Source of the DNA: Promethearchaeota archaeon
GTDB lineage: Archaea; Asgardarchaeota; Lokiarchaeia; Sigynarchaeales; SOKP01
Reading direction: 5' to 3'
Length of the DNA: 14,506 nucleotides
Assembly (NCBI GenBank): GCA_013375495.1
Contig: JABXKC010000053.1
Span: 1 to 14,506 of the forward strand
Shown: in pieces, positions 1 through 5,821 of the stretch
How positions within the stretch are numbered: the first letter of the stretch is position 1
Layout of the letters: the number at the start of each line of letters is the position of its first letter
Made by a program: the position numbers and the translations under genes
The notes under the pieces: model-generated
What the model was told of the DNA's origin: nothing
What the model saw: the letters and a program-made list of their open reading frames with translations, nothing else
Database searches by the model: none

Positions 1-67
1 ATTCATTTTTAATATTAAAATTAAAAAATTAAGAGCTTGAAATTGCCAAGGTAAAATTCTCTTACTT

Positions 68-75
68 TTTATAAA
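68..75 (+). promoter_or_regulatory. TATA box of the ATPase cassette
   Basis: TTTATAAA lies about 43 nt before the ATG at 115. An archaeal start site about 25 nt downstream would leave a leader of roughly 15-20 nt. No Shine-Dalgarno is visible before this ATG, which fits a short-leader transcript. Nothing else in 1-114 resembles a gene. Confidence 0.5.
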
Positions 76-114
76 TTTTCTCGAACTTATTGATAAAATC
101 TAAAAATTGAATAA

Positions 115-2928
115 ATGAGTTTCTTTTCTGAGAATTTTTGGCTTAGCATTATAATCTCGGTTACTCTTATTAGTTTAATTTCCGTGTATTATTGGATTAC
201 CGATAAGAAAGAAGGGATTAATTCTTTAATGAAGTATTTCGGAGTATCTATTCTTATGCTTTTTATTTTTAAAGTATATGAAGATTTAATCCTTCTAAAA
301 CTTTTGAGCCCATTCATCATCATCATTATTGAAATAGAATTTATTGTAATCCTAATTGCTCTCTGCGTCAATTTATTTCTAATTCGAAAAAACTTCCGAT
401 CTAATCTAATATTATACTTTCACTCGATAATGGTTTTATTAGCGTTTCATATTTTCGTTGTCGGACTTCCAGACATGTTTATTACCGGAACGCTCATCAT
501 TACGATTACTAGCGTAGTTATTTCAATAATCGTTATTCCATTTGACGAAGAATATAAACTTATAGCTTTCTTTATTGGTTTATCCCTTTTTTTCTATACT
601 TCTATAATAATAGATGTCTTAGCTTTAGCGAGTCTGATACTATGTTTAGTATCTCTTACAATCGCTATTTCAAACGAATCGTTTAGAAACAGATTAGTCT
701 CGTCTTATCAAACTATTGCTTTAAAATTAAGTAATTCTAAAAGTCATCGAGTTAAAGAAGTAGAGCCTAAAAAAATGAAGAAAAATAATAAGATTCTTTT
801 CTGGCAAGCTAGAGTTAAAATTTCTCAAGGAGTTCTTAGTAAAAATATCGAATATGGAAACGAGAAAAAAGAAAGCGAAATCACGTGGTTAAAGGATTTT
901 TTCTCGGATAAACACCGGTATGGTCTAGAATTGAAATCAGATAAAGAGTTTCGATGGAACTTTTTTTTAAAAGCTCGAGACGAGAAAACAGCAAGAATCT
1001 TGGGGGAAGCCCTTCTCAGCCGAATCACGAGCATTTATCCTGGTTTAGATGGGAGTATGGAACTAAAACCCATTACCAAACAAAAAATTTATAAAAATAA
1101 CCAATTTTGGGAAATTCAATTACCTAAACCGCCCTACATGGAAAAATTTACAATAATTAACGATTTTATTAATCTCTTTCATCGGAGCGATAAAAAAGTT
1201 AAACTAATTATTATGTGGAAAAGAGCTGATAATAAAAAAGTAAAGAAATTTAGAGAAAAAGTTGGTAATCTAAAATTCAAAGACGAAGACGAGAAAAAAA
1301 GACTGTTAGCAATGTGGCAAGACGAGATTTTCAGAGTGCGGATTTATATACACTACCAAATAAACCAAACCGATCCCTTGTTAAAGGAACAAGAACTTCA
1401 AACACTCGAGGGAAAATTAAAGAGCCTTACGCTTTCCTGCCGTAACAACAAAAAAGCTGCTCAACTCAAAAGAGTGCCATTAGGAACGCAAGGGAACATC
1501 CAACGGGTTAATCTCATATCAGGAAGCTATCTTACATCTAAATGCGTTGATTTCAATGTTCCAGAGAACATTCCGTTAACTAAACCATTTAAATTAGAAA
1601 ATGAGAATATCAAACATATTCCTATTAGCGAAAGCGATCCAAATCACATTTTAATAGGGAATTATGTTAATAACGGGAGAAGCACTAAGCGAAAGATATT
1701 ATTACATAAAAATTCCTTCGCCCAGAGCCTTTTAATAGCAGGACAACAAGGAACGGGAAAAACCTATCTGTTAGCTCAAGTCGTAAACGAGTTTTATACT
1801 AAAAAACCCGACGTCGGAATTCTAATATTAAACCTTGGAAAGGGAAATCAGGAAATTTTCTATAAAGTTGATAAGGTTATTAAGTTCGGATCTTCCGAAT
1901 TCAGAGTGCCTTATTTTCACAAAGGACAATATCTTGACAGGAGTTTACAAGAAACTGCCAATTATCTCATCGCCTCTCTTGGATTAAAGAACATCGTAGA
2001 AAAAAATATGGTCAACGTGATGAATTCGTTTCTCAATAAGAAAGGAAAATTACCCAATTCTTTAAAAACTCTATTTCAGAACTTATTAAAATATTTCGAG
2101 CAATACCCCTACCATGTAAAGTTTCAGACTAACATCGTAAGAGCCATAAAAAATCGGGTACTCTCACTTTTATCCAACAAGATCTTAACCGATACACTCC
2201 GCTTAAAACCTGATACTGCCGTCCCTACTTGGTTTACTGATTGGCAAAACGGGAAAAAAATCTTTCTCGATTTTTCGATGTGCACCATTTACGAAAAAAG
2301 ACTTCTAACAAGCGCGATTTTCCAGCTAATCCGCGTCCTGATTCCAGATAGAGAAGCAGGTAAATTAAAAAACATTATTTTGATTGACGAAGCACACCAA
2401 ATCTTAGAAAAACCAATCACCAATAATTACGACGATGATGACTTCATCTCGAGGGAACAGCTGGAAAAAATTTTCAACGAACTGCTACGAGAATTCCGCT
2501 CGAAAGGACTCTCATTCATTCTATCTGACCAGACTCCATCGAGACTTTTCGATTGCGTAACCACCCTACCAAGTTTGAAAATTATCTTTCGCGTCGGATA
2601 TCCGTGCAATACAACTATGCTGGGAAACCCAGTAGAACAAGAATTCCTTATGTGCCAGAAAAACCGACAGGCGTTAATCTTGAACGGGATCAATGGAGAA
2701 AAGTTCATTATCGAGACGCTGGATTTAAAAGTTGATAAGCCAGAGGTCAAGGAAGAAATGATCGAGTCACATGACAAAATACTATGCCCATACTGCGGTA
2801 AGCCCGCTAAGGATACCGATTTAATGTGTTCAAATTGTTCAGAACCATTGGTCTCTGAGTTACTCGATTCTCAGAATAGATTCAATCTCGAATTTTTAGA
2901 AAATAGAAAAAAAAGTGAGGTAAAATGA
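115..2928 (+). CDS. Polytopic membrane HerA/VirB4-type ATPase with C-terminal zinc ribbon
   Basis: The 937-residue protein starts with about six or seven hydrophobic segments (residues 8-190), followed by a long charged region. A P-loop ATPase domain then begins near residue 530. Walker A is GQQGTGKT (543-550) and Walker B is IILIDEAH (754-761). The later 'SDQTPSRL' and 'IIFRVGYP' stretches are typical of HerA/FtsK-superfamily motors, including VirB4, VirD4 and CedB. A treble-clef-like CPYC...CSNC ribbon (C891, C894, C905, C908) sits near the C-terminus. By family it should pump DNA or protein across the membrane using ATP; conjugation or DNA transfer is my inference. Its TGA overlaps the next ATG by four bases, so it is translationally coupled. 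The 3' half is locally richer in G+C (about 45% at 2281-2340) than the downstream genes, which hints at transfer. No other conjugation gene is in view. Confidence 0.85.
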   Translation: MSFFSENFWLSIIISVTLISLISVYYWITDKKEGINSLMKYFGVSILMLFIFKVYEDLILLKLLSPFIIIIIEIEFIVILIALCVNLFLIRKNFRSNLILYFHSIMVLLAFHIFVVGLPDMFITGTLIITITSVVISIIVIPFDEEYKLIAFFIGLSLFFYTSIIIDVLALASLILCLVSLTIAISNESFRNRLVSSYQTIALKLSNSKSHRVKEVEPKKMKKNNKILFWQARVKISQGVLSKNIEYGNEKKESEITWLKDFFSDKHRYGLELKSDKEFRWNFFLKARDEKTARILGEALLSRITSIYPGLDGSMELKPITKQKIYKNNQFWEIQLPKPPYMEKFTIINDFINLFHRSDKKVKLIIMWKRADNKKVKKFREKVGNLKFKDEDEKKRLLAMWQDEIFRVRIYIHYQINQTDPLLKEQELQTLEGKLKSLTLSCRNNKKAAQLKRVPLGTQGNIQRVNLISGSYLTSKCVDFNVPENIPLTKPFKLENENIKHIPISESDPNHILIGNYVNNGRSTKRKILLHKNSFAQSLLIAGQQGTGKTYLLAQVVNEFYTKKPDVGILILNLGKGNQEIFYKVDKVIKFGSSEFRVPYFHKGQYLDRSLQETANYLIASLGLKNIVEKNMVNVMNSFLNKKGKLPNSLKTLFQNLLKYFEQYPYHVKFQTNIVRAIKNRVLSLLSNKILTDTLRLKPDTAVPTWFTDWQNGKKIFLDFSMCTIYEKRLLTSAIFQLIRVLIPDREAGKLKNIILIDEAHQILEKPITNNYDDDDFISREQLEKIFNELLREFRSKGLSFILSDQTPSRLFDCVTTLPSLKIIFRVGYPCNTTMLGNPVEQEFLMCQKNRQALILNGINGEKFIIETLDLKVDKPEVKEEMIESHDKILCPYCGKPAKDTDLMCSNCSEPLVSELLDSQNRFNLEFLENRKKSEVK

Positions 2929-3464
2929 GCGAAGAATATGATGAAATAGAAGATTCGGAAAATGATGAAGAAATTGAGGATGAATGGTCCGATATCGATG
3001 ACGAGTTCGAACCAAGCGAGTTTGATGAAGAAGTATACGAAGACTTAGGCGCAGAGTTCGAACCTCTCGACGAAAATGACATTAACTATGATCTTGATCA
3101 GAGCGATTTTGAACCATTCGATCCTAACGATAAACCCATTTCGGAAGATGATAAGAATGATATAACTGACGACCGTGATACTAAAGCAACTGATACTAAA
3201 GAATTGGATGTGAAACCTCCCGATAAAGTTCCACCCAATGAGCCTCCAAAACCGATTGTTGTAGTACCTCAACAACAACAACAGCCAAAAAACAATATGC
3301 CACCTCGAAAGCCTTCAAAATCAACTGGAAACTTCTGGAATAAAGTAGATAAAGGACTGGCTGAGTTTATCAAGGGTTTCCGAAAATTTTTCAAAAAAAC
3401 CGACGAAGAAATTAACAAAGAACTCCAGAAAAAACAATACAAGAAATCAGTTTACGAGAAGTAA
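2925..3464 (+). CDS. Acidic disordered protein with FxP repeats and basic amphipathic tail
   Basis: I do not recognise a family for this 179-residue protein. Residues 1-85 are very acidic and contain three FEP motifs with F at 28, 45 and 62, exactly 17 residues apart. Residues 95-140 are rich in Pro and Gln (VVVPQQQQQP). Residues 140-179 are basic; the stretch from FWNKVDKG to FRKFFKK would form an amphipathic helix able to lie on a membrane. It starts with an ATG inside the stop of the ATPase gene (ATGA overlap), with GTGAGG just upstream as ribosome binding site. The coupling suggests an adaptor or regulator of the ATPase, perhaps bound to the membrane next to it; this is inference. The next gene carries the same motif. 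Confidence 0.75.
   Translation: MSEEYDEIEDSENDEEIEDEWSDIDDEFEPSEFDEEVYEDLGAEFEPLDENDINYDLDQSDFEPFDPNDKPISEDDKNDITDDRDTKATDTKELDVKPPDKVPPNEPPKPIVVVPQQQQQPKNNMPPRKPSKSTGNFWNKVDKGLAEFIKGFRKFFKKTDEEINKELQKKQYKKSVYEK
3006..3131 (+). repeat. FEP motif repeats, three units of 17 residues
   Basis: Within the acidic protein the motif [ED]-F-E-P-x-x-[EF]-[DN] recurs at F28, F45 and F62 (DEFEPSEF, AEFEPLDE, SDFEPFDP). The 17-residue period is exact. The unit looks like a short linear binding motif rather than a folded domain. Confidence 0.7.
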
Positions 3465-3482
3465 AATACAATAGGTGCTCAA

Positions 3483-4808
3483 ATGCGAGAATTCACTGAA
3501 AAAGAAAAGGAAAATAAGAATAAAAGTGTAAAAATTAAAGAAAAAATCAGTGAAAATGTCAGTACGAGCTTCGAAAATGAGTTTCAACCCGATTCCAGAT
3601 TTGAAGAAATAAATGAATTAGAAAACGATTTTATACCTTTTGATGAAAACTCGAACACCTCTGATGCAGTTGAAAACAATTTTGAACCGATAGATGATGT
3701 TGAATCAAAACAAAATCCAAGCCTTAATATCCATCCGGATGAATACCGAAGAATTAGAGATGAGAAGCAAGCTGAAGATGTTGACAAAAAATACATCAAA
3801 GAAAAATATATCAAAAATGGAAAACCAATCGAAATTCCTAAATTAACTTCAAAAGAAAATACAAATATCGTAAGAAAAGCACCCCAAGAGACAAAAAAAG
3901 TCAGACAAAAGAAGACTTATGTAGTTTTGGAAGAGAATAGCGAATTAGCTGAAATGGTAAGTATAATTCTTGGAGATGGAAGTATCCCCAAAACTAAAAA
4001 TCGTGTGAGAATAACACTAAATAAAACTGAAGAACCCCAATATCGAAAATTTGTATATGGGTTTATGGAAAAATTGTTCAAGAAAAAACCTAGTATATAT
4101 AAACCTAGAGACGCGAATGCTGTTAAAATGTCAATTAATAGCAAAGAGGTTGTAAGAGCCCTAATCAATAAAGGATTAAAGCCAGGAGATAAGAAAAAGC
4201 ATCAAGTTGAAGTACCTCAGTGGATTAAAAAAGAGGAAGAAAATCGAAGAGGCAGTTTAAGAGGGTTAATAGATACTGATGGATCTATCCATATTCATAA
4301 ATATAATAAAAGCATACGAATTACTTTTAAGAACGCTTCTCTTCGTCTTATAAATGATTATAGAGAAATGTGTGATACGTTTAATATTTCAACTCAAAAA
4401 ATTTTTTATGATAAAATAAAAGATAATTTTGATACGCAAATTGAAACTAAAAAGGATATCGTCAATTTTATAGAAAAAATTAAACCTAGAAAATGGGAAT
4501 ACCGAGCAAAAACCTTAGGGTTAGTGTTAAAGAGTATTAGCGATCCAAAAAAAAGAAAATTGATTGAAAATGAATTGATTAAACCTTATCCTGATAAAAA
4601 AGTTCATTATTCAAATAAATATTATAGTCATCTAAAAAGATTGTGCGAGAAATATGGATATGATGCAAGTGATGATTCGATTTTCAATGAATTAGAGAAT
4701 GCATTGACCTATAGTGACAATTGGACAAGGCTAAAAAGAGCACAAAGAGATTATTTAAATGAAAAAGCTAAAAATGTAATTAAAGATTTAAAAAAGAAAT
4801 TCAAGTGA
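3483..4808 (+). CDS. LAGLIDADG homing-type endonuclease with disordered N-terminal FxP region
   Basis: The protein has 441 residues. Residues 1-150 are charged and disordered, with FQP, FIP and FEP motifs at F34, F50 and F67, matching those of the upstream protein. The LAGLIDADG core follows. Its first motif is AEMVSIILGDGS (156-167, acidic residue D165) and its second is LRGLIDTDGS (259-268, D266). With both motifs in one chain it should act as a monomeric site-specific DNA endonuclease. Residues 360-441 are a basic helical tail, possibly for DNA binding. There is no intein: no N-terminal Cys/Ser splice block and no C-terminal His-Asn. The start at 3483 has GGTG about 8 nt upstream and lies 18 nt after the previous stop, so it is in the same operon. 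It ends 9 nt from the oppositely oriented tRNA-Phe. It could be a free-standing homing enzyme, or a domesticated nuclease working with the ATPase. Confidence 0.85.
   Translation: MREFTEKEKENKNKSVKIKEKISENVSTSFENEFQPDSRFEEINELENDFIPFDENSNTSDAVENNFEPIDDVESKQNPSLNIHPDEYRRIRDEKQAEDVDKKYIKEKYIKNGKPIEIPKLTSKENTNIVRKAPQETKKVRQKKTYVVLEENSELAEMVSIILGDGSIPKTKNRVRITLNKTEEPQYRKFVYGFMEKLFKKKPSIYKPRDANAVKMSINSKEVVRALINKGLKPGDKKKHQVEVPQWIKKEEENRRGSLRGLIDTDGSIHIHKYNKSIRITFKNASLRLINDYREMCDTFNISTQKIFYDKIKDNFDTQIETKKDIVNFIEKIKPRKWEYRAKTLGLVLKSISDPKKRKLIENELIKPYPDKKVHYSNKYYSHLKRLCEKYGYDASDDSIFNELENALTYSDNWTRLKRAQRDYLNEKAKNVIKDLKKKFK
3576..3701 (+). repeat. FxP motif repeats in the endonuclease head
   Basis: Three units (NEFQPDSR, NDFIPFDE, NNFEPIDD) have F at 34, 50 and 67, so spacing is 16 and 17 residues. 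'DFIPFDEN' here closely resembles 'EFEPLDEN' and 'DFEPFDPN' in the upstream protein. This points to common ancestry or selection for the same partner. Confidence 0.65.
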
Positions 4809-4831
4809 AATCTAAAATGCCAAGAAGGGGA

Positions 4832-4862
4832 ATTTCATATTGTTGCGAATCGCAAAACACAC
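4832..4862 (-). other. tRNA intron at T-loop position 59/60 (31 nt)
   Basis: A textbook bulge-helix-bulge can be drawn. The outer helix is the T-stem AGGGG/CCCCT and the central 4-bp helix is TTCA/TGAA. The 3-nt bulges are AAG and ATT, and an inner hairpin TTGCG-ATT-CGCAA lies within the intron. Cutting after the second base of each bulge joins TTCAAA to T and gives the canonical loop TTCAAAT. This is the motif cut by the archaeal splicing endonuclease. Confidence 0.85.
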
Positions 4863-4907
4863 TTTGAACCCCTGATACCTAGATCTTCAGTCTAGTGCGT
4901 TCCCGGG

Positions 4908-4936
4908 TTTCGCAGAACCTTGATATAAGGTCTCTA
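4908..4936 (-). other. tRNA intron in the D-loop (about 29 nt)
   Basis: An insertion separates AG (positions 14-15) from CCCGGGA. Its core is a hairpin pairing AGA and ACCTT with AAGGT and TCT (one bulged G, loop ATATC). Next to it a short helix CGT/GCG is flanked by bulges AGT and AAA. This is a relaxed BHB, so the exact junctions are uncertain by a few bases. Another register (CGTA/TGCG) also pairs but leaves a longer D-loop. The coordinates chosen give a standard 9-nt D-loop and a fully paired D-stem. Confidence 0.7.
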
Positions 4937-4988
4937 CTACGCCACCTTGGCAAGTTAGTGATTCTCTTAACTTGGAAGTAAAAATACT

Positions 4989-4996
4989 CTTTAAAA
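4989..4996 (-). promoter_or_regulatory. Possible TATA box of tRNA-Phe
   Basis: TTTTAAAG on the minus strand lies about 40 nt before the tRNA 5' end. That position suits a start site around 4965 and a short 5' leader removed by RNase P. The surrounding sequence is AT-rich, so the assignment is tentative. Confidence 0.35.
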
Positions 4997-5018
4997 CCTA
5001 ATTAAGATAGAAATAAAA

Positions 5019-5303
5019 GTATGGAATGTCATAAAAATCTTTTTAGTTTTCGATCAAGTGAGGCACTATATTCTAAATTTTTTCACAGACTTGATTGAGC
5101 CTTCCCTTGACTCCGATAAAAAATGTCGTGATAAAAGCGAGCTGAGTCATCTTCTCAACTTCTTCGATCATGGTGGTATAGGCGATATTGACTCTCTCGC
5201 ACAGATCTTCAATAAATTCTTCCGGTGTTTTAATTATTTCTCCATGAAAAGTTTCTTCTTCTATTATTTTCAGACAGATCACATCCTTTTTTACTTATAT
5301 ATG
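5019..5303 (-). repeat. Dispersed repeat, copy A (intact gene)
   Basis: This is the first of four related units in the same orientation. On the minus strand it runs from an upstream segment with TATATAAG, through a 69-codon gene, to a 37-nt tail at 5019-5055. The tail differs by one base from copy C and two from copy D. The upstream side matches copy D for about 23 nt, with weaker likeness beyond. No terminal inverted repeats or target-site duplications are evident. Confidence 0.8.
5073..5282 (-). CDS. Repeat-borne 69-aa protein, copy A
   Basis: I do not recognise this family. The start is GTG at 5282 (MICLKIIEEE); no in-frame ATG or TTG lies closer to the upstream stop, and AAAGGA directly precedes the GTG. 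It matches the copy B protein at 53 of 69 residues. Most differences are conservative (I/L, I/V, T/S, E/D), which indicates selection on the protein. The N-terminal 18 residues may form a beta-hairpin ending in ETFHGEII. Two amphipathic helices then follow (EEFIEDLCERV onward, and MTQLAFITTFF through GRLNQVCEKI). There is no signal peptide or catalytic motif, so a small helical or dimeric protein is likely. Possible roles (antitoxin-like, regulatory) cannot be told from sequence. Confidence 0.65.
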   Translation of the reverse strand: MICLKIIEEETFHGEIIKTPEEFIEDLCERVNIAYTTMIEEVEKMTQLAFITTFFIGVKGRLNQVCEKI

Positions 5304-5492
5304 TTGATCTAATGATTAAATTATTCTTCCTCGTGATAAGAAAAATATCTGATTTACTAAAAGAATTGTAAAATCCAATAAAAATATAAGAGTAAAAATA
5401 AGAAATACCCTTAACAGAACACTCCATTCTATTAAAAGAGTAAAAGATGCTGGTTCTTCAGTTCATATCTAGATATAGAAATAAGAAATAGC

Positions 5493-5693
5493 TTACTCCG
5501 AAGGTAATAAATTTTTAAATTTATTGATAACATCTTGCTTTCTTCCTTTCTTACACCAATCACATACATTCAAATCAATTGGTTCAATATAATCAACTCC
5601 GATTTGAAAATTTAAAGTTATTCCAATTCTTAGACGAAATCGGTCAAATTTTTTAACAGAATATTTAGCTTTACAAATATCACATACTTTCAT
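5493..5693 (-). CDS. Small zinc-binding protein with two CxxC pairs
   Basis: The 66-residue protein has CDIC (C4, C7) and CDWC (C44, C47), enough to hold one zinc ion. About 35 residues of polar, possibly beta-strand sequence separate the pairs, and a short C-terminal helix rich in Lys follows. Small proteins of this build are common in archaeal and viral accessory regions; a specific function cannot be named. The ATG at 5693 has no close ribosome binding site (GGGAGTG lies about 20 nt upstream). The gene diverges from the beta-helix gene across a 128-nt AT-rich spacer, so the two may share a control region. Confidence 0.6.
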   Translation of the reverse strand: MKVCDICKAKYSVKKFDRFRLRIGITLNFQIGVDYIEPIDLNVCDWCKKGRKQDVINKFKNLLPSE

Positions 5694-5821
5694 TTCTATC
5701 GGAATTATTTATTCACTCCCTTTAATTATCACTTTTTTTTTGACAAAAAAGTTAAATATTAATTAATATTAATAATTAATCAAAATTAATTTTAAAACTA
5801 AGATTCTAAAACAAAGAACTA
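5694..5821. promoter_or_regulatory. Divergent AT-rich promoter spacer
   Basis: The spacer between the zinc protein and the beta-helix gene is almost pure A/T around 5755-5800 and contains nested inverted TTAATTAATATTAA-type sequences. These could hold TATA boxes for both directions, but no single box stands out. TTTTAAAA near 5790 is a candidate for the rightward gene. Confidence 0.3.

Larger units (their letters stand above)
4818..4951 (-). tRNA. tRNA-Phe(GAA) with introns in the D-loop and T-loop
   Basis: Read on the minus strand, all cloverleaf parts are present. The acceptor stem is GCCAAGG/TCTTGGC (seven pairs, one G-U). The D-stem is GCGT/ACGC, and the anticodon stem is CTAGA/TCTAG around loop CTGAAGA, giving anticodon GAA at 4886-4888. 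The variable loop is GTATC, the T-stem is AGGGG/CCCCT, and the discriminator is A at 4818. CCA is not encoded. The arms are contiguous only after removing two insertions, at about 4908-4936 and at 4832-4862. That leaves a 74-nt tRNA with D-loop AGCCCGGGA and T-loop TTCAAAT, which restores G18G19, G15-C48 and TTCAA. No intron lies at the usual 37/38 site. The gene converges on the endonuclease gene. Confidence 0.88.

Noticed and set aside
3483..4808. Intein in the LAGLIDADG protein
   Set aside because: There are no splice-block residues (Cys/Ser at a junction, TxxH block, terminal His-Asn) and the flanks do not form a recognisable host protein.
4818..4951. tRNA-Leu with long variable arm
   Set aside because: The loop CTGAAGA gives anticodon GAA and the variable region is 5 nt (GTATC). 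The extra length is explained by introns in the D- and T-loops.
5058..5312. 84-codon plus-strand frame over repeat A
   Set aside because: It is antisense to the 69-aa gene, which is conserved at protein level in copy B. The plus frame is not kept in copies B or D.
5465..5476. Perfect 12-bp palindrome ATATCTAGATAT
   Set aside because: It is a single occurrence in AT-rich DNA, with no second operator copy and no position tied to a promoter.
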